Made by a program: the position numbers and the translations under genes. A DNA stretch of 64,000 nt from Variovorax ginsengisoli (lineage in GTDB: Bacteria > Pseudomonadota > Gammaproteobacteria > Burkholderiales > Burkholderiaceae_C). Below are positions 18,678-26,588 of this stretch, piece after piece (the stretch's first letter is position 1; each line of letters opens with the position of its first letter). The stretch is taken from positions 434,001 to 498,000 of the forward strand of contig NZ_JAUJZH010000001.1 of assembly GCF_030486595.1 (NCBI RefSeq). The letters are read 5' to 3'. A model generated the notes under the pieces. It saw only the letters and a list, made by a program, of their open reading frames with translations, ran no database searches and was not told where the DNA came from.

Positions 18678-18707
18678 TGATCCAAACGACAGCGGGCCGC
18701 GTAGAAG
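18678..18707 (+). promoter_or_regulatory. ECF sigma (RpoE/ChrR type) promoter, TGATCC-N18-TAGAAG
   Basis: TGATCC at 18678-18683, an 18-base spacer, then TAGAAG at 18702-18707. This fits the ECF11/RpoE promoter known from Rhodobacter (TGATCC, 18-base spacer, TA-rich -10). It ends 46 bases before ATG 18754, leaving a normal leader with a ribosome site. It also rules out the longer upstream reading frame start at 18631. Confidence 0.75.
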
Positions 18708-18753
18708 AAACCGGAGCACCGCTTCGGTGCCGACCAATCGAGGAAACGCGGGC

Positions 18754-19806
18754 ATGCAGAATCACATCGCCGGAGCGATCAGCTGGGTCGAGAAGGGACG
18801 GGTGCCTGACCGCGTCGTGCGTTTCGGCATCCGTCGACTGCTGAAGGACCGACTGACCGAAATGAAAGCCGGCGACAGGGCCGCCACCGCCCGGCTGACG
18901 CGCGAATTCATTGCCGGGATGCACGGCGCGGAGCTGGCACCGCTGGCCGACAAGGCCAACGAACAGCACTACGAACTGCCGGCGGGCTTCTTCGCGGAGG
19001 TGCTCGGCAACCACCGCAAATACAGCAGCGGCTACTGGCCCGCGTCCGACTTCACGCTCGACCAGGCCGAAGCCGCGGCGCTCGCACAGACATGCGAGCG
19101 CGCCCGGCTGGCCGATGGCCAGGAAGTGCTGGAGCTGGGATGCGGCTGGGGCTCGCTGAGCCTGTGGATGGCCGAGCGCTATCCGGCCAGCCGGATCACC
19201 GCGCTGTCGAATTCGCGGAGCCAGCGTCATCACATCGAGGCCGAGGCCCGGCGCCGCGGCCTGCGCAACCTGTGGGTCGTCACCCGGGACATCAATGTCT
19301 TCGACACCCACGAGCGCTTCGATCGGATCGTCTCGGTGGAGATGTTCGAGCACCTGCGCAACTGGCCGAGGGCCTTCGCCGATGTCTCGCGCTGGCTGGC
19401 GCCGCACGGCCGCTTCTTCATGCATGTCTTCACGCATCAGGAGGCGCCCTATGCCTTCGTGGCGCGCGACGACAGCGACTGGATGAGCCACCACTTCTTC
19501 TCGGGCGGCATGATGCCGAGCGACGACCTGGCAGCGCGCTGCCAGGACAGCCTGCGGCTGGTGGAACAGTGGCGCTGGGACGGCACGCACTACCAGCGAA
19601 CGGCCGAAGCCTGGCTGCGCAACATGGACCGGCGGGCGCATGCCCTGCGCCCGCTGTTCGCGGCCACCTACGGCGCCGAGGCCGACATCTGGTGGAACCG
19701 GTGGCGCGTGTTCTTCATGTCGGTGGCCGAACTGTTCGGCTTTGCCGGCGGCCGGCAGTGGGGCGTGAGCCACTACCTGTTCGAGAACGCGCAGCGCGAT
19801 GCCTGA
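18754..19806 (+). CDS. SAM-dependent methyltransferase, cyclopropane-fatty-acid-synthase-like
   Basis: 350-residue class I methyltransferase. The SAM-binding motif I is VLELGCGWGSLSLWMA (about residues 126-141), followed by DRIVSVEMFEHLRNW, as in cyclopropane fatty acid synthase relatives. The N-terminus contains the conserved ANEQHYELPAGFFAEVLGNHRKYSSGYW block that marks the acceptor side. It would transfer a methyl group from SAM to an unsaturated membrane lipid chain. The start ATG 18754 has GAGGAAA nine bases upstream and follows the ECF promoter. It overlaps the DUF1295 gene by eight bases. It is a divergent paralogue of the Cfa protein at 24646-25908 and may make a different product. 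Confidence 0.85.
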   Translation: MQNHIAGAISWVEKGRVPDRVVRFGIRRLLKDRLTEMKAGDRAATARLTREFIAGMHGAELAPLADKANEQHYELPAGFFAEVLGNHRKYSSGYWPASDFTLDQAEAAALAQTCERARLADGQEVLELGCGWGSLSLWMAERYPASRITALSNSRSQRHHIEAEARRRGLRNLWVVTRDINVFDTHERFDRIVSVEMFEHLRNWPRAFADVSRWLAPHGRFFMHVFTHQEAPYAFVARDDSDWMSHHFFSGGMMPSDDLAARCQDSLRLVEQWRWDGTHYQRTAEAWLRNMDRRAHALRPLFAATYGAEADIWWNRWRVFFMSVAELFGFAGGRQWGVSHYLFENAQRDA

Positions 19807-20611
19807 AAGGTCGGCGCTGCCGCATGTCGCATTCGTCGGCCTGGCCGGGCTGGCATTGATCGTCGGCCTCGCGCTGCTCACCTGGCTGGCCAGCCTGCGC
19901 CAGCGCGACGCCAGCCTGGCGGACCGCGCCTGGCCGGCCTTCATCGGCGGCGCGACGCTGGTCTACGCGGCACTGCTGCCCGCCTCCGGTGTGCGCAGCC
20001 TCTGCATGGTGGTGCTCGCACTCGCCTGGTCGCTGCGGCTGGGCATCTACATCACGCTGCGCAACCGGGGCCACGGCGAAGACCGCCGCTATCGGCAGAT
20101 GCGCGAGCGCAACCAGCCGCATTTCGGATTCAAGAGCCTGTACCTGGTTTTCGGATTGCAGGCGCTGCTGGGATGGACCGTCACGGCGCCGCTGCTGGTC
20201 GGCATGGCGGGAACCCGCCCCTTCGGCGGGCTCGATGCGGCGGGGTGCGCGCTGGCCGCCTTCGGCGTCGTCTTCGAGGCGATCGCCGATGCCCAAATGG
20301 CGCGTTTCAGGTCCCTTTCAGCGCAGCGCGCACGCGTGATGGACCGCGGCCTGTGGCGCTACAGTCGGCATCCCAACTATTTTGGCGAAGCTTGCGTCTG
20401 GTGGGGGGTGTGGCTGATGGCCCTGTCCGCCGCCGGGTGGGCGGGTGCCTGGTCCGTCATTTCGCCTGCACTCATGACGTTCCTGCTGCTGCGCGTGTCC
20501 GGCGTCAGCCTGCTCGAGCAGGACATCGCCGAGCGCCGGCCCGCCTACCGCGACTACATCGCGCGCACCAACGCCTTCATCCCCGGCCCGCCGCGCAAGG
20601 ACCCCGCATGA
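19799..20611 (+). CDS. DUF1295 (steroid 5-alpha-reductase-like) membrane protein
   Basis: 270-residue integral membrane protein with about seven helices. The conserved signatures RYRQMRERNQPHFGFKSLYLVFGLQ and GLWRYSRHPNYFGEACVWWGVWL identify the DUF1295 / steroid 5-alpha-reductase-like methyltransferase-reductase group; the RHPNYFGE motif binds the cofactor (NADPH or SAM depending on branch). Probably modifies a lipid in the membrane together with the preceding methyltransferase. It overlaps its upstream neighbour by eight bases and the downstream gene by four (ATGA). Confidence 0.88.
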   Translation: MPERSALPHVAFVGLAGLALIVGLALLTWLASLRQRDASLADRAWPAFIGGATLVYAALLPASGVRSLCMVVLALAWSLRLGIYITLRNRGHGEDRRYRQMRERNQPHFGFKSLYLVFGLQALLGWTVTAPLLVGMAGTRPFGGLDAAGCALAAFGVVFEAIADAQMARFRSLSAQRARVMDRGLWRYSRHPNYFGEACVWWGVWLMALSAAGWAGAWSVISPALMTFLLLRVSGVSLLEQDIAERRPAYRDYIARTNAFIPGPPRKDPA

Positions 20612-21030
20612 CATTCAGACAATTCGCCATCGCCTATGGCGCCACCGCCGCGGTCTTCCTGACGCTCGACGCCATCTGGCTGAGCCTGATGGCGGATCGC
20701 CTGTACCGGCCGGCCCTGGACCACATCATGCTGGAGCGCTTCGCGCTGGCTCCCGCCATCGGCTTCTATGCGATCTACGTCCTGGGCGTGGTGGTGTTCG
20801 CGGTGACTCCCGCGCTTCGGCAGCGCAACTGGCCGGCGGCGCTCGGCTTGGGCGCCCTGCTCGGGCTCGTCGCCTATGCGACCTACGACCTCACCAACCA
20901 GGCGACGCTGAAGGGCTGGCCCTGGCCGGTGACGTTGGCCGACCTGTGCTGGGGCACGGCCGTGACCGGCGTGTCGGCGGCGGCGGCCTGCTGGACGACT
21001 GCCCGCTGGGGTGGCCGAGCTGCAGATTGA
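20608..21030 (+). CDS. DUF2177 family membrane protein
   Basis: 140-residue protein with four hydrophobic helices. LTLDAIWLSLMADRLYRPALDHIM and YATYDLTNQATLKGWPWPVTLADLCWGT are the family signature of DUF2177. Function unknown. In alphaproteobacteria this family recurs next to RpoE-ChrR-regulated lipid genes, and here it is the third gene of the ECF-promoter operon. Start ATG 20608 overlaps the DUF1295 stop by four bases. Confidence 0.88.
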   Translation: MTFRQFAIAYGATAAVFLTLDAIWLSLMADRLYRPALDHIMLERFALAPAIGFYAIYVLGVVVFAVTPALRQRNWPAALGLGALLGLVAYATYDLTNQATLKGWPWPVTLADLCWGTAVTGVSAAAACWTTARWGGRAAD

Positions 21031-21051
21031 AGCGGCTGCACGCCGCCCCGA

Positions 21052-21711
21052 CTACATCCCGACCAGCGACCCCAGCATGCGCGCAATCGCGCCCTGGAAC
21101 ATCACGCGCCCCTCGACCGAGGCCAGGCAGATGCATTCGCCGGCCGCCAGTACCTTGGGCTGGTGATGGATGTCGCCGTCGGCCTCGTCGAAATCGCCCG
21201 GACCGAACAAGGCCCGGCCATCATGGAAGGCACCGTGCAGCACCTGGGTCAGCTCGCTCCGGCTGTGGGTGTGGAAGGGCAGCTCCTTGCCGGCGCCGAT
21301 GCGCAGCAGAAAGACGTTGGCCGCGGGGTCGTAAGGCACGGTGACCCGACTCCAGCGCATGCCGGGCCCGAGCCAGCGCCAGGCCGTGGCGCTGCAGCCA
21401 TGCAGCGCGCGAGGCCACGACATGCCCGCGGGCAGCGCTGGCCGACTGCTGCGGCGAGGCGGCGCCTTGGCTTTCGGCGCCGCGGGCGGCGCGTCGATCG
21501 CCGCCATGGCTTCGGCGAGCGACTGCGAAGGCAGCACCGCGGGCGCCAGTTGCTCCAGCATGGCGCCGCCGATCGATTCGAGCTCGCGCAGGCGGGCCTG
21601 GCACTCGGCACAAGCTTCGACATGGCTGGCGACCAGCAGCGAATGCCCGCTGGAAAGGGTACCGGCCGCCTGGGCCAGCAAGAGTCCGTCGTCCGGATGA
21701 TGGTGGATCAT
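21052..21711 (-). CDS. chrR: ChrR-type zinc-binding anti-sigma factor with cupin domain
   Basis: 219-residue anti-sigma factor. The N-terminal anti-sigma half has the zinc site HVEACAEC (H-x3-C-x2-C, about residues 30-37) plus an upstream His in MIHHHP. The C-terminal half (about 110-215) is a cupin with the metal residues LPFHTHSRSEL and GDIHHQ, matching the ChrR ASD/CLD two-domain plan. It should hold the ECF sigma factor inactive until singlet oxygen or organic peroxide signals release it. It follows the sigma gene with a four-base overlap. Confidence 0.9.
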   Translation of the reverse strand: MIHHHPDDGLLLAQAAGTLSSGHSLLVASHVEACAECQARLRELESIGGAMLEQLAPAVLPSQSLAEAMAAIDAPPAAPKAKAPPRRSSRPALPAGMSWPRALHGCSATAWRWLGPGMRWSRVTVPYDPAANVFLLRIGAGKELPFHTHSRSELTQVLHGAFHDGRALFGPGDFDEADGDIHHQPKVLAAGECICLASVEGRVMFQGAIARMLGSLVGM

Positions 21712-22271
21712 GGTTCAAGCTCGTCGAGCAAACGACGCAGGTGGTTCACGGCCAGCCGCACGCGGGACTTGACCGTGCCGAGGGGAATGCCCAGGTCTTG
21801 CGCGATCCGGGCATGGGGCTGATCCTCGTAGAAAGAAAGATGCAGCACTTGCGCCTGCTCGGCGGACAGCCGGGAAAGCGCTTCGCGCACGCTGCGCTCG
21901 CGGCGCCCGGCGCGCAACTGCTCGTCGAGCGGCGGGGCGGTGTCGGGCAGTTCGGCGCCGTCGTTGTCTTCGCCATCGACAAACACGCCTTGGCCCTGGC
22001 GCCGGAAATGGTCCACCCGCAGGTTGCGCGCGATGGTGAAGATCCAGGTCGACACGCCGGCCTGGCGCGGATCGAACATCGCCGCCTTGCGCCAGACGCT
22101 GACGAGGGTTTCCTGGGCCAGCTCCTCGGCCAGTCCCTCGGCACTGCCGCCGCGCATCAGGTAGGCCTTGACGCGCGGCGCGAAATGGCGAAAAAGCACG
22201 GCGAACGCCTGCCGGTCGCCCTTTTCGGCCACGGCCAGCAGCAGCTCGCTGAGTTCTTCGCTAGTCGGCAT
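21708..22271 (-). CDS. rpoE: ECF RNA polymerase sigma factor (RpoE/ChrR-controlled, ECF11-like)
   Basis: 187-residue sigma-70 family ECF factor. Region 2 carries ELAQETLVSVWRKAAMFDPRQAGVSTWIFTIARNLRVDHFRR; region 4 carries LSRLSAEQAQVLHLSFYEDQPHARIAQDLGIPLGTVKSRVRLAV. I chose ATG 22271 because it gives the family length and has GGGGAG just upstream. The longer start at 22370 lies at the predicted transcription start of the promoter read at 22376-22405 and would give an atypical 33-residue extension. It forms a two-gene operon with chrR. Confidence 0.9.
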   Translation of the reverse strand: MPTSEELSELLLAVAEKGDRQAFAVLFRHFAPRVKAYLMRGGSAEGLAEELAQETLVSVWRKAAMFDPRQAGVSTWIFTIARNLRVDHFRRQGQGVFVDGEDNDGAELPDTAPPLDEQLRAGRRERSVREALSRLSAEQAQVLHLSFYEDQPHARIAQDLGIPLGTVKSRVRLAVNHLRRLLDELEP

Positions 22272-22375
22272 CGCTCCCCGGTTCTGATGCAGCGTCAGGA
22301 TGGACCGGCTGGGCGGCCTGGGCAGGACAGGCCTCGCGGCCGCTGCGGAGGACTGTCGCGCGGTGTTCATGGCCT

Positions 22376-22405
22376 TTGGTACGCACCAGGCCCGAAATTA
22401 GATCA
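22376..22405 (-). promoter_or_regulatory. Autoregulatory ECF promoter of rpoE-chrR, TGATCT-N18-TACCAA
   Basis: On the minus strand, TGATCT (22405-22400), an 18-base spacer, then TACCAA (22381-22376). Same architecture as the promoters at 18678 and 25906. Transcription would begin near the upstream ATG 22370, favouring translation from ATG 22271. Autoactivation of rpoE-chrR is known in Rhodobacter. Confidence 0.6.
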
Positions 22406-22429
22406 CAGCGATTTGCCGAAAAGTAATCC
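22400..22429 (+). promoter_or_regulatory. Possible weak divergent ECF promoter sharing the GATC core
   Basis: On the plus strand, AGATCA (22400-22405), an 18-base spacer, then TAATCC (22424-22429), 55 bases before ATG 22485. Because AGATCA is the reverse complement of TGATCT, the two -35 elements occupy the same six bases. Match to the -10 consensus is poor. Confidence 0.35.
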
Positions 22430-22484
22430 AAAGGCCGGCGGCCGGCGTAGAAGCCCGGGACCACCAGTGCCAGGATCGCCCGCC

Positions 22485-23855
22485 ATGACAACCCATTTCG
22501 CGCCCGACGGCGTCACCGCCACCCGCGCCGCCGACCGGCCCACCCTCGACATCGCGGTGATCGGCAGCGGCATCTCTGGCCTTGCGGCCGCCTGGCTGCT
22601 GTCGCAGAAGCACCGTGTCACGCTGTTCGAGGCCGACCAACGGGCCGGCGGCCACAGTCACACGGTCGACGTGCCGGCCATCGGCGGCCCGATCGCGGTC
22701 GACACCGGCTTCATCGTCTACAACGAGGCGGCCTATCCGAACCTCAGCGCGCTGCTGGCCCACTTGAAAGTGCCGACCCAGCCTTGCGAGATGTCCTTCG
22801 GGGTCAGCCTCGACGACGGCGCCCTGGAGTATTCGGGCAGCGGCCTGCGCGGCCTCTTCGCGCAGCCGAGCAACCTGGCGAGCCCGCGCTTCTGGTCGAT
22901 GCTGCGCGACCTGGTCCGCTTCTACCGCCAGGCCCCCGGCGACGCCGGGCGCATCGGCATGTTGCCGCTGGACGCCTACCTCGACCAGCGCGGCTACGGA
23001 CGCGCCTTCCGCGACGATCACCTGTACCCGATGGCGGCGGCCATCTGGTCGACGCCGGCGGCACAGATAGGCAGCTATCCGACCGAGGCCTTCGTGCGCT
23101 TCTGCGAGAACCACCAGCTGCTCCATCTCGGACAGCGCGATGCCTGGCGCACCGTGCAGGGTGGCAGCCGCAGCTACGTGCGGCGGATCACCGGCCTGCT
23201 CGGCGAACGGCTGCGGCTGGACAGCGCTGCGATCGAGGTGCGGCGCGGCGAGCAATGCGCCTTCGTGCGGTCCGCGCTCGGCGCCGAGGCCGAGCGCTTC
23301 GACCACGTGGTGATCGCGACCCACGCCGACCAGGCGCTGCGCCTGTTGCCCGACGCGAGCCTGGACGAGAAGCGCTTGCTCGGCGCCTTTCGCTACAGCC
23401 GCAACCGCGCCGTGCTGCACAGCGACCCGGCGCTGATGCCGCATCGCCGAGCGGTCTGGTCGAGCTGGAACTACGCGGCCGACCGCCGACGCCCGGACGC
23501 CTTGAGCGTGACCTACTGGATGAACCGGCTGCAAGGCATTCCCGAGGCCACGCCACTGTTCCTGACCTTGAATCCGATGCGAGACCCCGCCGCCGGCCAC
23601 CTGATCCGCAGCGAGGTCTACGAGCACCCGATGTTCGATGCGGCGGCGATCCGCGCCCAGGCCGGGCTCTGGTCGCTGCAGGGCCGCGGCCGCACCTGGT
23701 TCTGCGGTGCCTACTTCGGCTCCGGGTTCCACGAAGACGGGCTGCAGGCCGGGCTGGCCGTGGCTGAGGCGGTCGGCCAGGTGCGCCGGCCATGGAGCGT
23801 CGCCAACGAATCGGGCCGACTCCGGTTGCCGACAGCTGGGTCGACGGTGGCATGA
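22485..23855 (+). CDS. FAD-dependent amine oxidase / desaturase-like protein
   Basis: 456-residue flavoprotein. The Rossmann FAD motif is IAVIGSGISGLAAAWLLSQKHRVTLFEAD (about residues 22-51), followed by RAGGHSHTVD and VDTGFIVYNEAAYPNL; a C-terminal FAD motif WFCGAYFGSGFHEDGLQAGLAVAEAV closes the protein. This is the NAD(P)-binding amine-oxidase-like family found in RpoE-ChrR regulons beside DUF1365 and Cfa, where it is thought to desaturate or oxidise modified fatty acids. Start ATG 22485. It overlaps the DUF1365 gene by four bases, so the three genes 22485-25908 form one unit. Confidence 0.9.
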   Translation: MTTHFAPDGVTATRAADRPTLDIAVIGSGISGLAAAWLLSQKHRVTLFEADQRAGGHSHTVDVPAIGGPIAVDTGFIVYNEAAYPNLSALLAHLKVPTQPCEMSFGVSLDDGALEYSGSGLRGLFAQPSNLASPRFWSMLRDLVRFYRQAPGDAGRIGMLPLDAYLDQRGYGRAFRDDHLYPMAAAIWSTPAAQIGSYPTEAFVRFCENHQLLHLGQRDAWRTVQGGSRSYVRRITGLLGERLRLDSAAIEVRRGEQCAFVRSALGAEAERFDHVVIATHADQALRLLPDASLDEKRLLGAFRYSRNRAVLHSDPALMPHRRAVWSSWNYAADRRRPDALSVTYWMNRLQGIPEATPLFLTLNPMRDPAAGHLIRSEVYEHPMFDAAAIRAQAGLWSLQGRGRTWFCGAYFGSGFHEDGLQAGLAVAEAVGQVRRPWSVANESGRLRLPTAGSTVA

Positions 23856-24649
23856 GCCTCCATTCGGCTCTCTACGTCGGCCGCGTAATGCACCAGCGGC
23901 TGCGGCCGGTGCGGCATCGGCTGGACTACCGGATGTTCTCGCTCCTGGTGGACGTGGACGAATTGGCCGATCTCGATCGGCGGCTGCGGGTCTTCTCGGT
24001 CGATCGCTTCAACCTGTTCAGCCTGCACCAATGCGACTACGGCGACGGCCGCGGCTTGCGCTCCCACGTCGATCGGCAGCTCGCCGCGGCCGGGCTTCGC
24101 ACGGGCGGCCCGATCCGCCTGCTGAGCATGCCGCGCATCCTGGGCCATGTCTTCAATCCGTTGTCGGTCTACTTCTGCCACCGTGCGGACGGTGCGCTGC
24201 AGGCGATCCTGTACGAGGTCAACAACACCTTCGGCGAACGCCACGGCTACCTGATCCCGGTCGACGCCGGCGAAGCCAGCGGCGACTTGATCGCGCAGCA
24301 GTGCGACAAGAACTTCCACGTCTCCCCCTTCCTCGGACTCGAGATGCGCTACGGCTTCCGCGTCGAGCCGCCGCGACCGGACCGGGCGGGGCTGGTCATC
24401 GGCGTGAGCGCGAACGACGCCAGCGGCGCGGTGCTGCATGCGCGGCTCGATGCCCGGCGCCGTTCGCTCGGCGACGGCGCACTGCTGCGCGTCTTCGTCA
24501 CCCATCCCCTGCTGGCGCTCAAGGTCGTGGCTGCGATCCACTGGGAAGCGCTGAAGCTGTGGATCAAAGGGGTGCGCCTGCACGCACGCCCAGCACCGCC
24601 GGCCACGCCGGTCACCATCATCCAGACCACCAAGGCCAGAGATTCATGA
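23852..24649 (+). CDS. DUF1365 family protein
   Basis: 265-residue protein. Family signatures are LHSALYVGRVMHQRLRPVRHRLDYRMFSLLVDVDEL at the N-terminus, MPRILGHVFNPLSVYFC in the middle and KNFHVSPFLGLEMRYGF. Function unknown; consistently linked with cyclopropane-synthase-like genes and flavin amine oxidases. The start ATG 23852 overlaps the preceding stop (ATGA); a longer start at 23792 exists but would overlap the flavoprotein gene by 60 bases. Overlaps cfa by four bases at its 3' end. Confidence 0.9.
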   Translation: MSLHSALYVGRVMHQRLRPVRHRLDYRMFSLLVDVDELADLDRRLRVFSVDRFNLFSLHQCDYGDGRGLRSHVDRQLAAAGLRTGGPIRLLSMPRILGHVFNPLSVYFCHRADGALQAILYEVNNTFGERHGYLIPVDAGEASGDLIAQQCDKNFHVSPFLGLEMRYGFRVEPPRPDRAGLVIGVSANDASGAVLHARLDARRRSLGDGALLRVFVTHPLLALKVVAAIHWEALKLWIKGVRLHARPAPPATPVTIIQTTKARDS

Positions 24650-25908
24650 GTGCTTCTTCCTCTTCCTCCAACGGCTTCGCCGCCAACGAGAGCGCCGTCC
24701 GCCCGCCCGCCAGGCCCGGTGCCGCTGGCGGCGGCCCGCTTCGCAAGCTGCTGGCGCGGCTGCTGCACGGCGTGAGCCATGGTGCGCTCAGCGTGCAGTT
24801 GCCGGATGGCGCCCGCCTGGAAGGGCATGGGTCGGCCGACGGACCGCAGGCCTCGATCACGCTGCATCGCTGGCGCCCGCTGGCCCGGCTGCTGCTGCAG
24901 GGCGACCTCGGGCTCGCGGCGTCGCACCGCGACGGCGACTGGAGCACGCCCGACCTGACCGCGCTGCTGGAGTTCGGCATCCGCAACGAAGCCAGCTGGG
25001 GCCGGGTGCTCGAAGGCTCGTGGTTCGCGCGTCGGCTCGGCGACCTGTTCCGTGCCAGCCGCGCCAACACGCGGCGCGGCAGCCGGCGCAACATCGCCTT
25101 CCACTACGACATGGGCAACGACTTCTATGCCCAGTGGCTGGACCCGGCGCTGATCTATTCGAGCGCACTCTATGCGACAGGAGACGAGTCGCTCGAAGCC
25201 GCGCAGGCGGCGAAGCTCGATCGCATCATCGCCCTGCTCGATTTGCAGCCGCGCTCGACGGTGCTCGAGATCGGCTGCGGCTGGGGCGCCCTGGCCACGG
25301 CGCTGGCCGCCCGCCACGGCGCCCGCGTGACCGGCTTGACGCTATCGACCGAACAACTCGCGCATGCCCGGGAGCAGGTGCGTGCGCAGGGCCTCGGCGA
25401 CGTCGACCTGCGCTTGCAGGACTACCGCGACGTGGAGGGACGCTACGACCGCATCGTCTCGATCGAGATGCTGGAGGCGGTCGGCGAGCGCTACTGGCCG
25501 GTGTACTTCGACACGCTGCGCGAGCGGCTCGCCCCCGGTGGTTCGGGCGTGCTGCAGGTCATCACCATCGCCGAAGACTACTTCGACCGCTACCGGGGCA
25601 GCACCGACTTCGTCCAGCGTTTCATCTTCCCGGGCGGCAAGCTGCCGTCGGTGAGCGCGATGACGGCGCACGCCGAGCGCGCCGGACTCAGGCTGCAGAC
25701 CGCCGAATCGTTCGGCGCGAGCTATGCACTCACCCTGGCCGAATGGCGCCGCCGCTTCCACGCGGCCTGGCCGGCCATCGCCGCACTGGGCTACGACGAT
25801 GCGTTTCGCCGGCTGTGGGAGTACTACCTGTGCTATTGCGAAGCAGGCTTTCGCAGCGGCCGCGTCGACGTGGGTCTTTTCAGTTTCTCGCACGCCTCGA
25901 AGCGCTGA
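24646..25908 (+). CDS. cfa: Cyclopropane-fatty-acyl-phospholipid synthase
   Basis: 420-residue SAM methyltransferase. Motifs in order: NIAFHYDMGNDFYAQWLDPALIYSSALY (lipid-site helix, about residues 147-174), VLEIGCGWGALATALA (SAM motif I), DRIVSIEMLEAVGERYWPVYF (catalytic region with the conserved Glu), FIFPGGKLPSVSAM and a terminal EAGFRSGRVDVG. These are standard for Cfa. It methylenates cis double bonds of membrane phospholipid acyl chains. Translationally coupled to DUF1365 (ATGA). Its stop codon TGA is the first half of the next ECF promoter -35 element. Confidence 0.93.
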   Translation: MSASSSSSNGFAANESAVRPPARPGAAGGGPLRKLLARLLHGVSHGALSVQLPDGARLEGHGSADGPQASITLHRWRPLARLLLQGDLGLAASHRDGDWSTPDLTALLEFGIRNEASWGRVLEGSWFARRLGDLFRASRANTRRGSRRNIAFHYDMGNDFYAQWLDPALIYSSALYATGDESLEAAQAAKLDRIIALLDLQPRSTVLEIGCGWGALATALAARHGARVTGLTLSTEQLAHAREQVRAQGLGDVDLRLQDYRDVEGRYDRIVSIEMLEAVGERYWPVYFDTLRERLAPGGSGVLQVITIAEDYFDRYRGSTDFVQRFIFPGGKLPSVSAMTAHAERAGLRLQTAESFGASYALTLAEWRRRFHAAWPAIAALGYDDAFRRLWEYYLCYCEAGFRSGRVDVGLFSFSHASKR

Positions 25909-25935
25909 TCCGCTGCGCCCGCGGCTGCGTATCAA
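25906..25935 (+). promoter_or_regulatory. ECF sigma promoter overlapping the cfa stop codon, TGATCC-N18-TATCAA
   Basis: TGATCC at 25906-25911 (the first three bases are the cfa stop), an 18-base spacer, TATCAA at 25930-25935, then 49 bases to ATG 25985. The -35 hexamer and spacer are identical in form to the 18678 promoter, and it implies that the fasciclin gene is also under the ECF sigma factor. Confidence 0.75.
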
Positions 25936-25984
25936 CAGCAGCCGTCGCGCATCTCGTGGCGGTGCACTCAACCAGGAGCACTCC

Positions 25985-26542
25985 ATGCAGATCAGATTCA
26001 AACGCGCCGCTTCCATCGCCCTCGCCGTCTCGCTCGCCGTCGGTGCCGCTTCAGCCATGGCGCAGGTGATGGTTGGCGGCGCGCCGATGCTGCCGACCAA
26101 GGACATCATCGACAACGCCGTGAATTCGAAGGACCACACCACGCTGGTGGCGGCGGTCAAGGCCGCGGGCCTGGTCGACACGCTCAAGGGTCCGGGCCCC
26201 TTCACGGTGTTCGCGCCGACCAACGAAGCCTTCGCCGCGCTGCCCGACGGCACCGTCGACATGCTGCTCAAGCCGGAGAACAAGGGCAAGCTGACCACCA
26301 TCCTGACCTACCATGTGGTGCCCGGCAAGATCGACGCCGCGACCCTGCTGAAGCAGATCAATGACGGCGGCGGCATGGCGTCGCTGAAGACGGTGGCCGG
26401 CGGCGCACTGACCGCCAAGACCGCGAACGGCAAGGTGATGGTCGTCGACGCCAACGGCAACACGGCCAACGTGACCATCGCCGACGTCATGCAGTCCAAC
26501 GGCGTGATCCACGTCGTCGACAAGGTGCTGCTCCCAAAGTGA
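25985..26542 (+). CDS. Secreted fasciclin-domain protein
   Basis: 185-residue protein with a signal peptide (cleavage after ASAMA, about residue 26) and one fasciclin (FAS1) domain, residues about 40-185. Both FAS1 signatures are present: GPGPFTVFAPTNEAFAALP (H1) and LTYHVVPGKI, ending with NGVIHVVDKVLLPK (H2). Such proteins are periplasmic or secreted adhesins of unclear role; in alphaproteobacteria related genes respond to singlet oxygen. The ribosome site is CAGGAGC before ATG 25985. It lies behind an ECF promoter and is followed after 46 bases by a small exported protein. Confidence 0.9.
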   Translation: MQIRFKRAASIALAVSLAVGAASAMAQVMVGGAPMLPTKDIIDNAVNSKDHTTLVAAVKAAGLVDTLKGPGPFTVFAPTNEAFAALPDGTVDMLLKPENKGKLTTILTYHVVPGKIDAATLLKQINDGGGMASLKTVAGGALTAKTANGKVMVVDANGNTANVTIADVMQSNGVIHVVDKVLLPK

Positions 26543-26588
26543 GGCCCCGGCGCATCGCCACGCTCATCCAATTCACCAGGACAACGCC

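Noticed and set aside
18631..18753. Upstream start for the methyltransferase at 18754
   Set aside because: The extra 41 residues overlie the TGATCC-N18-TAGAAG promoter and lack similarity to the family; ATG 18754 has a good ribosome site.
22272..22370. N-terminal extension of the ECF sigma factor to ATG 22370
   Set aside because: The codon sits at the predicted transcription start and the 33 residues do not resemble sigma region 2.
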